Origin: Sphingomonas sp.
GTDB taxonomy: Bacteria > Pseudomonadota > Alphaproteobacteria > Sphingomonadales > Sphingomonadaceae
Assembly (NCBI GenBank): GCA_017418975.1
Contig: JAFOMG010000010.1
Span: 43,056 to 107,055 of the forward strand
DNA length: 64,000 bases
Direction: 5' to 3'
Position 1 is the stretch's first letter, and each line of letters opens with the position of its first letter. The translations under genes and the position numbers were made by a program. Under the pieces are notes generated by a model. That model was not told where the DNA came from, made no database searches, and saw only the letters and a program-made list of their open reading frames with translations. Shown here one piece after another: positions 35,113 to 44,126 of this stretch.

Positions 35113-37542
35113 CTAGCTGCGCAGCGCGTCCTCCAAGGCCCTCAGCAACTCGTCCATGTGAAAGGGCTTGCGTAGAATCGTCGGCGATCCCTCGATCGCC
35201 TCGATCGCCCCGACATCCGGAAAACCACTCGCGAATATGATCGGGAGCCCTGGCCTGCGGCGGCGAATCTCGCTGGCGACCTCCACGCCGTTCATTCCGG
35301 GCATCGCGAAATCGAGCAGCAGCACGTCCGGCGCCGCCCGATCGAGCAGGGCGAGGGCGGCAGGTCCATCGGCGGCACTGGTCACGACATGCCCCGACGC
35401 TTCCAGCGCGGCGGCGAACACCACCCGCAGCTCCGGGTCGTCGTCCACGAGCAATATCCGGCAGCGCCTGCCCGGAGCAGCCGCGATTTCCGGATTGCCC
35501 TGCTCGATCCGCATCGGCGCCTGATCCGTGCGCGGCAGCAGCACGCGGACGATGGTGCCCTGCGCGACCGCGCTCTCGATGCGCACCGCCCCGCCCGCCT
35601 GGCGCACGCTGCCATAGATCTGGGCCAGGCCGAGGCCGGTGCCTTTCCCTATTGGCTTGGTGGTGAAGAAGGGCTCCATCGCGCGGCGCAGCGTGATCTC
35701 GTCCATGCCCGTGCCCGTGTCCGCGAAGGCGATCTCGACATAGTCCCCATCTTCCATCTCGGGATCGCCGGCGATCGCGCGCACCGCCGTCGAAATGGTC
35801 AGCCGCCCCCCGTCCGGCATCGCGTCGCGCGCATTGATCGCCAGGTTGAGGGCCATCATCTCGACCTGAGTCGGATCGGCCATGACCGGTGCCGGCGACG
35901 GGTCGAAACGCAGCTCGAGCGCGATCATCGGGCCGAGCGTTCGACGCAGGAGATCGGCCAGCGCGCCGATCACGTCACGCACCAGCATGGGTTGCAGCTG
36001 GATGTCCTGGGCGCGGGAGAAGGCAAGCAGCTGCGCGGTCAGCCTTGAGCCCCGCTCGGCGGCCTGCAGCCCGGCTTCGGCAAAATGCCGAACCTTGTCG
36101 GGCTCGTGCATGCGGCGGCGGATCAGCTCGAACGCGCCCACCACCGCGCCCAGCACATTGTTGAAGTCGTGCGAAAGGCCGGCAACCAACTGGCCGACCG
36201 CTTCCATCTTCTGGCTCTGGAGCAAGGCTTCCTGTGCATGCCGGAGCTCGGCCGAACGAGCCTCGACACGCGCCTCGAGAGTCGCGTTGAGCTCGCGCAG
36301 CTGATCCTCGACCGCGGCACGCTCGGTCACCAGGCGGGTACGCTCGCCAATCTCCTCCATGAAGGCGATCTCGTCCGGCCGCCAATGTCGCGGATGGCGA
36401 TCGTTGAGATAGACGATGGTGCGCAGGCGCCCATCCCGAAGGAACGGCACGACCAGGATCGAGCGGGTGTCGACCTTTTGCGCGGTATCGCGGGTCCGCA
36501 GCTCGTCGCTGAGCTCGGCCTCCAGCAGATCCTCGATCACGACCGTCTCGCCCGCGCCGAGCGCGGCCACGATCTTGACTCCGAAGGCAGCGGCCGGAAG
36601 CCGGCCGAGGAGCGGAGGCACGGACCCGTCCGTCCAGCAGACATCATAGTCGAACAGGTTCTCGGCCGGGTCCAGCCTTCCATAGCCGGTCCGGGTGACG
36701 CCGAAATGCTTCCCCATCAGCGCCGCGACCTGACGCAGCGCTTCCTCCGTGTCGCGCTCCCGCAGGATGTCCGCGATCTCGAGGCGAAGCGCGCTCCGCG
36801 CCTCCCGCCTCGAAAAGCCCTGGAAGAGCCGTTCCAGCGTCGCGGCGCCCAGGGCAAGCAGCAGGATCAGCACGGTGATGGTGGCGATGGCGGTGGCGAG
36901 ATAGGCTTGGCCGACGCTGGCCATGCCGTCGCCGATGGCGGTGGGCGTCCCCGCCGTGAACACCGCGGCCTGCATGCCGGCATAATGCATGCCCGCTATG
37001 GCAATCCCCATCAGGATCGCGGCCGCGATGCGATGGCTCATCTTGCGGTCGCGGGACGCAAGCCACACCGCGGCGGTGGCGGCCACCAGCGCGATCAGGA
37101 CCGAGATGCCGAACCAGAGGCGCTCATAGCTGAGCCGGGCGGGCATCCGCATGGCGGCCATGCCGACATAGTGCATCGCGATGACGCCCGAGCCGATCAG
37201 CAGGCCGGCCGCGACGATCCTGCCCCGGGAGACCGACTGCCAGTTCAGAATGGCAAAGCCGACACCCGTGAACCCAAGCGCGAGCGCTAGGGAAAGCAAG
37301 GTGAGCCCGATGTCATAGCTCATCCGCATGCCCGGCATGTGGAAGGCCAGCATGGCGACGAAATGCATCGACCAGATGCCGCCGCCCAGGGCCGTCGCCG
37401 CCGCCGAGATCCAGACGCGCCGTGTCCAGCCTCTCGATGATCGGACGCGACCTGCCAGACTGAGCGCGGTGAAGGACGCGAAGATGGCAATCAGAATCGA
37501 CAGCATCACCAGAAAGGGGTCATGGCTGCCAGTCATGATCAT
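35113..37542 (-). CDS. MHYT-domain hybrid sensor histidine kinase
   Basis: The 809-residue membrane protein begins with three MHYT repeats in a seven-helix sensor (MHFVAM at 59, MHYVGM at 123, MHYAGM at 185), thought to bind a metal or gas. A GAF-like domain (about 260-400), a coiled coil, and the kinase core with His458 (AGLSHDFNNVLG) follow. ATP-binding boxes are LNLAINARDAMPDGG and DTGTGMDE, then FFTTKPIGKGTGLGLAQIYG. A receiver domain carries Asp744 (VLLLDFAMPG). No separate response regulator gene is adjacent. It is a self-contained hybrid kinase; the signal is unknown. Confidence 0.88.
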   Translation of the reverse strand: MIMTGSHDPFLVMLSILIAIFASFTALSLAGRVRSSRGWTRRVWISAAATALGGGIWSMHFVAMLAFHMPGMRMSYDIGLTLLSLALALGFTGVGFAILNWQSVSRGRIVAAGLLIGSGVIAMHYVGMAAMRMPARLSYERLWFGISVLIALVAATAAVWLASRDRKMSHRIAAAILMGIAIAGMHYAGMQAAVFTAGTPTAIGDGMASVGQAYLATAIATITVLILLLALGAATLERLFQGFSRREARSALRLEIADILRERDTEEALRQVAALMGKHFGVTRTGYGRLDPAENLFDYDVCWTDGSVPPLLGRLPAAAFGVKIVAALGAGETVVIEDLLEAELSDELRTRDTAQKVDTRSILVVPFLRDGRLRTIVYLNDRHPRHWRPDEIAFMEEIGERTRLVTERAAVEDQLRELNATLEARVEARSAELRHAQEALLQSQKMEAVGQLVAGLSHDFNNVLGAVVGAFELIRRRMHEPDKVRHFAEAGLQAAERGSRLTAQLLAFSRAQDIQLQPMLVRDVIGALADLLRRTLGPMIALELRFDPSPAPVMADPTQVEMMALNLAINARDAMPDGGRLTISTAVRAIAGDPEMEDGDYVEIAFADTGTGMDEITLRRAMEPFFTTKPIGKGTGLGLAQIYGSVRQAGGAVRIESAVAQGTIVRVLLPRTDQAPMRIEQGNPEIAAAPGRRCRILLVDDDPELRVVFAAALEASGHVVTSAADGPAALALLDRAAPDVLLLDFAMPGMNGVEVASEIRRRRPGLPIIFASGFPDVGAIEAIEGSPTILRKPFHMDELLRALEDALRS

Positions 37543-37887
37543 GAGCTTCTAAATTCCACGGCGCATGAATTCTTGCAATCGTCTGGACATTAAAGCCCAT
37601 ATCTAAAGTTTCTGCTTCGGCCCATCATGCGGAACCATATCAGGAAAAATACAGATCCGCGGGCGCCGCCTCGTCCATAATAGCGGCGCGCCCGGCCGAT
37701 TTCCACGCGAACCATGGCGTGCCGGTCGGTCGCGCGTCGGACGGTGTGCCGTTCCCGTTCGCGATCCATGGCGGTCGGCGAGAAGGGCGGGCAGGGGGCG
37801 GCACCTCGCTGTCCCCCGGCACATGCGCGAATGGCGGAAGATCGGCCGCGCGATCCTCCGCCATTCGAAGCCGGCCAAGCCGCGCGG
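37543..37887. other. Gap holding a strong hairpin
   Basis: No gene is supported. At 37830-37865 an inverted repeat (AATGGCGGA...TCCGCCATT with an inner GATC pair) lies 22 bases beyond the stop of the minus-strand gene at 37888. It has no T run on either side, so it is a hairpin but not a canonical rho-independent terminator. Confidence 0.45.
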
Positions 37888-38256
37888 TCAGTTCGCTGTG
37901 AAGATCGTCGCGCCCGCCGGGCTGTACTTCACCGTGACATAGGAATTGTCGCACACGTTGATGCCCATCCATACGCCGCTGCTGTTGTCGGAGAAGTTGA
38001 GCTTCAGGTCGTATTTGCAGACGGTGCCCTTGTTGAAGTGGACGGTCATCCGGGCACCGGACTTCACCGTCGCATCTTCCTTCTTGAAGTCGGGATCGAC
38101 CTTGTTGGGCTGCCAGGTGGTGGTGCCCGTCGGCGCGATCTCGACCGTCTTGATCGCCTTGCCGCTGTTGTTGATCAGCACGAAATCCCAATCGTCGGCC
38201 ATCGCGGGCGTCGCGATCGCGATTGCGGCAATTGCCGCCAGACCCAGTTTCAGCAT
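37888..38256 (-). CDS. Small secreted protein, unknown function
   Basis: The 122-residue protein starts with a signal peptide (MLKLGLAAIAAIAIATPAMA, cleaved before DDWDF) and then a beta-rich domain with NNSGKAIKTVEIAPTGTTTW, CKYDLKLNFSDNSSG and two cysteines. ATG 38256 follows an AGGAGGGG-type site, which settles the start. Proteins of this look are common in sphingomonads and are often left unnamed. It is probably periplasmic. Confidence 0.7.
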   Translation of the reverse strand: MLKLGLAAIAAIAIATPAMADDWDFVLINNSGKAIKTVEIAPTGTTTWQPNKVDPDFKKEDATVKSGARMTVHFNKGTVCKYDLKLNFSDNSSGVWMGINVCDNSYVTVKYSPAGATIFTAN

Positions 38257-38316
38257 GATATGCCCCTCCTGCTTTTGCGGCAAAATGCGCCTGTCCGCGA
38301 CTCTCCGCAAGCCGAT

Positions 38317-38880
38317 TCAGAGCGGCCGGACCAGGCGGACCGCTTCGGCGATCCAGGGCGGGTCGGCCACCACCTGCTGGCGCGCACCGGCGCCAAGCGG
38401 AAGGAGGTGGAGCCGGTCGCCCTCGCGCCCGATCAGCCGCCCGAACAGGAAACGCCCGGCGGGGCGCGGCACGAGCACGTCGCGATTGAGCGCGCCGGCG
38501 AAACCCTCCGGCGCCAGCGTCCGGCACCAGATCTCGTCGCCGGTGCGATAGTCGCCGATGCCCGCCGCCACGGCGATCGCCACCATGCCCGGCTCGGCAT
38601 GCGGAGGCACCACCGCCGCCGGCCTGCGCGGCGCCTGGGCGCCGGCACTGTCGAGCGTTGCCGCCACCGGAATCTCCGGCCGTTCGGGCAGCTTGACCAG
38701 ATCGGCGGCATCCGCGCCGAGCGCCACGGCGATGCGATTGAGCCATCCGACCGAGACGGTGCGCGTGCCCATTTCCAGCCGGCCGATCGTCTGCGCCGTC
38801 GTGGGGGGCTCGCACCGCGCCGCCACTTCCTCCAGCGTGAGCCCCTTGGCGCGGCGCACCTCGCGGATGGCAGTGATCAT
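38317..38880 (-). CDS. XRE-family transcriptional regulator
   Basis: The 187-residue protein has an N-terminal XRE helix-turn-helix (EVRRAKGLTLEEVAARCEPP, TAQTIGRLEMGTR) and a C-terminal domain with GDEIWCRTLAPEGFAGALN and VPRPAGRFLFGRLIG, resembling S24/LexA-like beta-rich folds but without a clear Ser-Lys protease dyad. A perfect palindrome lies 14 bases upstream of the start, so it probably represses itself and the divergent DUF6456 gene. Confidence 0.8.
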   Translation of the reverse strand: MITAIREVRRAKGLTLEEVAARCEPPTTAQTIGRLEMGTRTVSVGWLNRIAVALGADAADLVKLPERPEIPVAATLDSAGAQAPRRPAAVVPPHAEPGMVAIAVAAGIGDYRTGDEIWCRTLAPEGFAGALNRDVLVPRPAGRFLFGRLIGREGDRLHLLPLGAGARQQVVADPPWIAEAVRLVRPL

Positions 38881-38893
38881 CGGCTCGTCTCCT

Positions 38894-38906
38894 AACCAAA
38901 TTGGTT
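38894..38906. promoter_or_regulatory. Palindromic operator candidate between XRE gene and DUF6456 gene
   Basis: AACCAA-A-TTGGTT is a perfect 6-base-arm palindrome located 14-26 bases upstream of the XRE start and 66 bases upstream of the divergent gene. Such a site in a shared promoter is typical for autoregulation by the adjacent XRE protein. The link is inference. Confidence 0.5.
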
Positions 38907-38971
38907 TTCCTCTTTCCTACAATCGAGCCGCCGTGGCAAGGGCGCGGAATTGGAACAAAAGGAGATCATCG

Positions 38972-39427
38972 ATGCGTGAGCTGATCGAGCGGACGATCGA
39001 AGATGCCGCTGGGGCACGGCGGCGCGTGACGGTGAACCAAGCCGAATCGCCGCTGGCGTGGCTAGCGGCCCGGGGACATGTCAGCTTGCGGCAGCTCGAG
39101 GCGGGGGAGCGGCTGCGCGCCGATTATGAGACGGCCGCGCTGGGGCCGCGCGTCACGATGCGGTGGGACGCCGCGCCGGCGGCGCGATCGCGGGGCGGCG
39201 TGCCGGAACGGCTCGATCCCACCTTGGCGCAGATCGCCGCGCGGCGTCGCTTCGACGGGGCGGTGGCGGCGGCCGGGGCCGGGCTCGCCGATATATTGTG
39301 GCGCGTGGTCTGCGCGGGCGAGGGATTGGGGCCGGCGGAAAAGGCGCTGGGCTGGCCGAGCCGCGCGGGCAAGCTGGTGCTCTGCTTCGCGCTCGATCGC
39401 GTTGCCGATTTCTACGGCATCAGTTGA
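38972..39427 (+). CDS. DUF6456-domain protein
   Basis: The 151-residue protein shows the DUF6456 pattern: SPLAWLAARGHVSLRQLEAG, LRADYETAALGPRVTMRWD, then LADILWRVVCAGEGLGPAEK and LVLCFALDRVADFYGI. It is a small, predicted cytoplasmic DNA-binding-like protein of alphaproteobacteria without known function. ATG 38972 follows AAAAGGAG. Its stop overlaps the stop of the convergent DUF2339 gene by 8 bases. Confidence 0.75.
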   Translation: MRELIERTIEDAAGARRRVTVNQAESPLAWLAARGHVSLRQLEAGERLRADYETAALGPRVTMRWDAAPAARSRGGVPERLDPTLAQIAARRRFDGAVAAAGAGLADILWRVVCAGEGLGPAEKALGWPSRAGKLVLCFALDRVADFYGIS

Positions 39428-41897
39428 GCCGCTCGGGCGCCGCGGCACCCTTGCCCACGAAACGGCCATAGGCCCAGCCGATCCCGATCAGCGCCAGGCC
39501 GAGGCCGAGGAAGGAGAGGATGCGCAGCAGCCCGTCGAGCGCGGCGGCATCGATCAGGAACACCTTGAAGGTGACGCCGGTGAGCAGGGCGAGCCCGAAG
39601 ACGCGCAGGTCGCGCGCGCCCGTGGCGATGCCGCGCCAAAGCCAGAACAGCGCGAGCGCCAGCATCGCCGCGCTGTACCCGCCATTCTCGGCCGTGCCGA
39701 TCGGGCCGGTGAGCAGGTTGCCATGCGCGGCCTGGCGAACCGCCGCCAATAGGGCGAGAAGGGTGAGCAGCGCGGCGCCCGGCCGCCAGCGCGGCGGCAG
39801 CGTCCATAGCCAGAAGCTCGCGAGCCCGAGATGGAGCGCGGCGGCGTTGAGGAGCGGCAGCGGGCCGACTGCCTGGGGCTCGACCAGCGGTGTCAGCAGC
39901 AGCAGGTCGAACCACAGGATCCGGAACAGGCCGAGCGCGAGCAGCACATGGCCAAGGGTGACGGCTCTGGCGCGGCGAACCAGCATCCAGCCGGCGGCGA
40001 GGCAAGCCTGGGACAGCAGGGCGCGCTCGATGAAGCCGAGCGCCTCGAAGCGAGGCAGCGTGGCGATGGCGAGCGGCTGCTTGGCGAGCGCATAGAGCAG
40101 CAGCACGCCGAGCGCGGTGGCGAAGAGCACCGCGACGCGGCGGATCCGCCCGAACTGCGCGGGATCGAGGAGCAGCGCGGCGCCCAGCGCTACCGGCAGC
40201 GCCAGTTCGCGCAGCAGTTCGGGCAGGGCGGGAAGCAGCGTGTAGGTGAGCCGTTCTCCGGAAAGCGAGGCGAGGATCAGCTCGCTCAGGGCGCCGAGCG
40301 GCAGCGCGGCGGCGATCAGCGCGGCGGCAAGGGGATAGGCGGGAAGCGCATAGAGCAGCGGCGTGCGAATCTTGCGAGCCCACCAGGCGAGGGCGGCCGC
40401 GATGCAGGAAAGGGGAAGTGCGAGCCAGTCGCCCGGCACGAACTGGCCGAGGCCGAGGCCCGCGAGAAAGGCCGCCAGCGCGGTCGCCGGGACGAGCATC
40501 GAATGCTCGCTATCGGCCCGGCTCCTCCAGGCGAGCGCGAACACCGTGCCCGCCGCCGCCAGCTCGAGCCACCCCCATTGCATCGCGGACAACAGGCCCG
40601 GCGCGCGCAGATGCGCGATGAGGAGCGGGCCCGCGGTGCCGAGCAGGGCGATCCCGCCCCAGAGCGGGTGGCGGCGCGCAAGCGCGTGGCCGGGCATGGC
40701 GAACAGCGCGGTGGCGAGGATCGCCGCGATCGGCGTGAAGCCGGGCGCGGGCAGGCCGATGGCGAGCATCTCCAGCACGAGCAGCAGGACGCAGGCGGCG
40801 AGCGCGCCCGGAAGATAGGCGCCGTCGCGCCACGCAAGGAACAGCGCCGCGCCGGCAAGGCTGAGATAGAACCCCCAGGCGAGCCAGCTGAAATCGAGCG
40901 CGGGGGCGAGCACGGCGAGCTGCAGGCAACCCGCCACCAGGGGGGCCAGGCGAAGCCAGCGATTGCCCGCGCCGGTCGCCGGCAGCGCGGCACTGGCGCC
41001 GACCGCGAGGAGCATGGTGAAGGCGCCCACGGCGGAAAGATCCCCCGCGCGTGCCGCCAGCATCGCGATCAGGAAGTTGATCCAGGCGAAGCCGGCCACG
41101 CAGGCGGTCAGCGCGAGCCAGGCCCAGCCGCGATGGATGGCGAGGCCGAACAAGGCGGCGGTGAACAGCGCGAGATAGACGAGCAGCGCGCCGATCCCCG
41201 CCGCGTCGAACCCCGCGACCAGCGGCGCGGCGAATCCGCCGATCAGCGCCATCGCCGCCGTGGGCGGCCCATGGCGCAGCGCCAGGGCGAGCGCGCCGCC
41301 GGTGACCAGCAGCACGAGGAGGAAGGCGGGGAGCGGTGCGATCAGATGATAGAGCGCGGCCGCCATGTAGAGCGTGCCGTAGAGGCTGGCGATGCCCGCC
41401 CCGGCCAGCGCCTGCGCGACCCGCGGGTCATCGGCGGTGGCGGGCAGGCGCCGCGTGATCTCGCTGCCCAGGATCAGCGCCACGCCGAACAGCGCCGCCA
41501 GCACGGTGCGCGTCCCGGGGCCCAGCAAGCCGCTCTCGATGGAGTAGCGGACGAGAAAGAAGCCGGCGAGCACCAGCGCCGCGCCGCCGATCCAGATCGG
41601 CAACCGTCCGCCGATCAGCGCCTCGAAGCTGAACTCGGGCAGGGGCCTCGGCTCGATTTCGATTCGCCCGGGCGCACGCTCCGCCCGCGCTTCGGCGACC
41701 GGGCTCGGCGATTCGGTCTCCTGGATGGGCGGGGCCGGGGATTCGGATGGAGGAGCCGGCGTTTCGCGGACTTCGGGATCGTGCCTGGCGATCAGCGATT
41801 CGACACGGCGCAGTTCTTCCTCCAGAAAGGCGATGCGCCGCAGCACGATATAAAAGGCCGCAGCCGCGCCCAGCGCGAGGAGGAGGGTGAGAGCAAT
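39420..41897 (-). CDS. DUF2339 polytopic membrane protein
   Basis: The 825-residue protein has an N-terminal membrane segment, a short coiled coil (RIAFLEEELRRVESL), a proline-rich stretch, and then more than 20 membrane helices, matching DUF2339 proteins. The conserved part begins FSFEALIGGRLPIWIGGAAL and includes ALFGVALILGSEI. I chose GTG 41897, preceded by GAAGAAGGGG; the frame is open to 41984, but that part runs under the divergent GST promoter. Function is unknown; the family is thought to sit in the inner membrane. Confidence 0.8.
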   Translation of the reverse strand: MALTLLLALGAAAAFYIVLRRIAFLEEELRRVESLIARHDPEVRETPAPPSESPAPPIQETESPSPVAEARAERAPGRIEIEPRPLPEFSFEALIGGRLPIWIGGAALVLAGFFLVRYSIESGLLGPGTRTVLAALFGVALILGSEITRRLPATADDPRVAQALAGAGIASLYGTLYMAAALYHLIAPLPAFLLVLLVTGGALALALRHGPPTAAMALIGGFAAPLVAGFDAAGIGALLVYLALFTAALFGLAIHRGWAWLALTACVAGFAWINFLIAMLAARAGDLSAVGAFTMLLAVGASAALPATGAGNRWLRLAPLVAGCLQLAVLAPALDFSWLAWGFYLSLAGAALFLAWRDGAYLPGALAACVLLLVLEMLAIGLPAPGFTPIAAILATALFAMPGHALARRHPLWGGIALLGTAGPLLIAHLRAPGLLSAMQWGWLELAAAGTVFALAWRSRADSEHSMLVPATALAAFLAGLGLGQFVPGDWLALPLSCIAAALAWWARKIRTPLLYALPAYPLAAALIAAALPLGALSELILASLSGERLTYTLLPALPELLRELALPVALGAALLLDPAQFGRIRRVAVLFATALGVLLLYALAKQPLAIATLPRFEALGFIERALLSQACLAAGWMLVRRARAVTLGHVLLALGLFRILWFDLLLLTPLVEPQAVGPLPLLNAAALHLGLASFWLWTLPPRWRPGAALLTLLALLAAVRQAAHGNLLTGPIGTAENGGYSAAMLALALFWLWRGIATGARDLRVFGLALLTGVTFKVFLIDAAALDGLLRILSFLGLGLALIGIGWAYGRFVGKGAAAPERLN

Positions 41898-42001
41898 CAC
41901 TCGCCCCTTCTTCGCACAGTGGAGCGCACCTGTCGCGCACAAACCAGTTGCAAATGGCAACTGATTCGATAGCCTTATGCCCAAGCCGAGGAGAGGTTGG
42001 C

Positions 42002-42676
42002 ATGATCGTGTTTGGTTCGACGCTTTCGCCCTATGTGCGCAAGGTAATGGTGTTCGGTGCGGAGAAGGGGCTGGATCTCGAGCTGCAGGCCGCGGGCATG
42101 GGCCGGGGCGGGCCGGAATTCATGGCTGCCAGCCCGTTTGGCAAGATGCCGGGCTTCAAGGACGATGACTTCCTGATCTCGGACAGCTCGGCGATCGTCG
42201 CCTATCTCGACGCCAAATATCCCGATCCGAGCCTGATCCCGGCCGAGCCGCGCGCCCGTGCGCGGACGATCTGGTTCGACGAGCTTGCCGACACGATCAT
42301 GATGGCGGCCGGCGGCGCGATCTTCGGTCAGCGCTTCGTGCGTCCGCGCGTGCTCAAGATGGAGTGCGACCATGCCGCGGCGGATGCGGCCGAGCGCGAC
42401 CTGATGCCGCCGATCCTCGCCTATCTGGAAACCGCGATCCCCGAGAGCGGCTTCCTCGTCGACGACCGGCTGACGCTGGCGGACATCGCGGTGGCCAGTC
42501 CGCTCGCGACGCTGGGCTGCATCGGCGTGACCGTGGATGCAGCCGCCTATCCGCGGCTCGCCGACTGGGTCGCCGCGATGCATGCGCGGCCGAGCTTCGC
42601 ATCGATCATCGCGCGCGATCGTGCGATGATCGATGCGATGGGCGGTCCCGTGCAACGCGAGGTGCTTGCCGGCTAG
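42002..42676 (+). CDS. Glutathione S-transferase family protein
   Basis: The 224-residue protein has the thioredoxin-like N domain with STLSPYVRKVMVFGAEKGL (Ser at the catalytic place), a glutathione-binding MPGFKDDDFLISDSSAIVAYL (cis-Pro and Asp-Ser-Ser), and an all-helical C domain with LTLADIAVASPLATL, the N-capping motif of GSTs. ATG 42002 follows GGAGAGG. The substrate cannot be named. Confidence 0.85.
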   Translation: MIVFGSTLSPYVRKVMVFGAEKGLDLELQAAGMGRGGPEFMAASPFGKMPGFKDDDFLISDSSAIVAYLDAKYPDPSLIPAEPRARARTIWFDELADTIMMAAGGAIFGQRFVRPRVLKMECDHAAADAAERDLMPPILAYLETAIPESGFLVDDRLTLADIAVASPLATLGCIGVTVDAAAYPRLADWVAAMHARPSFASIIARDRAMIDAMGGPVQREVLAG

Positions 42677-42699
42677 CCAGCGCGGCCTGGCGTCCCTAG

Positions 42700-43656
42700 A
42701 TGGGCGCCATGCGGTTCGCCTTCCTCAAATGCCATGGCTCGGGGAATGATTTCCCCCTGATCGACGCGCGCGCGATCGACCTGACCGATGCGGATTGGGC
42801 GGGCGTGGCGCGCGCGCTCGCCGATCGTGCCGGGCCGGTCGGCGGCGATGGGCTGCTGCTGCTCACCGCGGGCGACGATGCCGGCCATGATTTCGGCATG
42901 CGCATGTTCAATTCGGACGGCTCGGAAGCGGAGACCTGCCTCAATGGCCTGCGCTGCGTGGCGCGGCTGGGATTCGAGCTGCTCGGCCTCGATACGGCGC
43001 GGGTGCGGCTGAAGACGAGCAGCGCCGAGGTGGCACGTGCCGAACCGCTCGCGCCGGGCGTGGTGACGATCCGCGAGACCGCCGGCCCGGCCGCCACCGG
43101 CAGCGGCGCCGTCGGCCTGCGCATCGCGGCGGAGAGCGTGATCGACGCGGCCATTCCCGGGCTGCCCAGCGCACGGCCCTTCACGGCGGTCGCGATGCCC
43201 AACCCGCATCTTGTCAGCTTTGTCGATGCAGTGGACGAAGCCGAGCTGGTCGCGCTCGGCGATTGGTGCGAGGCGGGCCCCGATCTGATCCCGGCGCGCG
43301 CCAATGTCTCCTTTGTCGAGCTGCGCGGGCAGGACCTGTTCGTGCGCACCTATGAGCGCGGCGTCGGCCTGACCGACAGTTGCGGCAGCGCCATGGCCTC
43401 GGCGGTCTATGCCGCCGGCCGCACGGGCCGCGTGCCGTTCGGCACGATGATGAAGGTGTTCAACAAGGGCGGGCTGGTGATGGGATCGGCGGATGCGGCC
43501 GGCATGGTCACGATCCTCGGCAATGCGACCTTCCTCTACGATGCGGGCATCGAAGTCGATCCGGCCATGGCGACCGCCGAGACGCCGCTCGTCCATGCCC
43601 GGCGCGAGGACGAGGCAGCCGCCTGGGCGGCCGCCATCCCCGAGGGCGGGCGCTAG
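42700..43656 (+). CDS. Diaminopimelate-epimerase-family protein (DapF-like)
   Basis: The 318-residue protein has both DapF half-sites: FLKCHGSGNDFPLID, NSDGSEAETCLNGLRCVAR with Cys80, and YERGVGLTDSCGSAMAS with Cys228. The pair of cysteines would act as acid and base in stereo-inversion of LL-diaminopimelate. The family motif CGNG is CLNG here, GETLACG is replaced by GLTDSCG, and the protein is about 40 residues longer than E. coli DapF. It may be a DapF variant or a paralogue with another amino-acid substrate. It follows the GST gene by 23 bases. Confidence 0.7.
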   Translation: MGAMRFAFLKCHGSGNDFPLIDARAIDLTDADWAGVARALADRAGPVGGDGLLLLTAGDDAGHDFGMRMFNSDGSEAETCLNGLRCVARLGFELLGLDTARVRLKTSSAEVARAEPLAPGVVTIRETAGPAATGSGAVGLRIAAESVIDAAIPGLPSARPFTAVAMPNPHLVSFVDAVDEAELVALGDWCEAGPDLIPARANVSFVELRGQDLFVRTYERGVGLTDSCGSAMASAVYAAGRTGRVPFGTMMKVFNKGGLVMGSADAAGMVTILGNATFLYDAGIEVDPAMATAETPLVHARREDEAAAWAAAIPEGGR

Positions 43657-44126
43657 CCGCCGACGAACGCCGCGAGGTTGGCGAGCGAGGATTTCAATCC
43701 CTGGACATGGTCCTGCTTGCGGATGCCCTGGGGCACGTCCTCGCAGACGATGGCGACCCGGGTGCCGCCTTCGGCCGGCTCGAAGGACCAGGTCATCCGC
43801 ATCGTGCCGGCAAAGGCGGGGTCGTCCGAATCGAACACTGCCGACTGGACGATGCCCCGCCCCGGGTTCAGCGCGACGAAGCGGGTCTCGACCACGTCGC
43901 CATGTTCGGAGGTCTTGCCGGGCGCCGCATGTTCGGCGTCCACATGATGCAGCGCCATCCGATAGCCGCCGCCCGGCCGCGCGTCGAACGCCAATATCTC
44001 GCCGGTCATTCCCTCCGGGGGCAACCAGCGCACCAGCGCCTCGGGATCGATGAAGGCCCGATAGATCTGGCTCGCCGGCGCCTTGATCAGCCGCGACGCG
44101 CGATCGGTGCGGGAGATGGTCCTCAC
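43653..44126 (-). CDS. AHSA1/SRPBCC-domain protein
   Basis: The 157-residue protein matches the AHSA1 (START-like) fold: SRLIKAPASQIYRAFIDPEALVRWLPPEGMTG (cut here as APASQIYRAFIDPEALVRW and LPPEGMTG), then GGGYRMALHHVD and VTWSFEPAEGGTRV-like MTWSFEPAEGGTRVAIVCE. GTG 44126 overlaps the stop of the upstream amidohydrolase gene (GTGA), which fixes the start and suggests coupling. Proteins of this fold bind hydrophobic ligands or act as chaperone cofactors; the exact role is unknown. Confidence 0.75.
   Translation of the reverse strand: MRTISRTDRASRLIKAPASQIYRAFIDPEALVRWLPPEGMTGEILAFDARPGGGYRMALHHVDAEHAAPGKTSEHGDVVETRFVALNPGRGIVQSAVFDSDDPAFAGTMRMTWSFEPAEGGTRVAIVCEDVPQGIRKQDHVQGLKSSLANLAAFVGG

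Noticed and set aside
37830-37865. Hairpin as a rho-independent terminator
   Set aside because: The stem is strong, but there is no T run on either strand side.
39831-41972. 713-codon plus-strand frame
   Set aside because: It is the antisense shadow of the DUF2339 gene, with Arg/Gln/Glu-rich low-complexity translation; the minus-strand frame has clear membrane helices.
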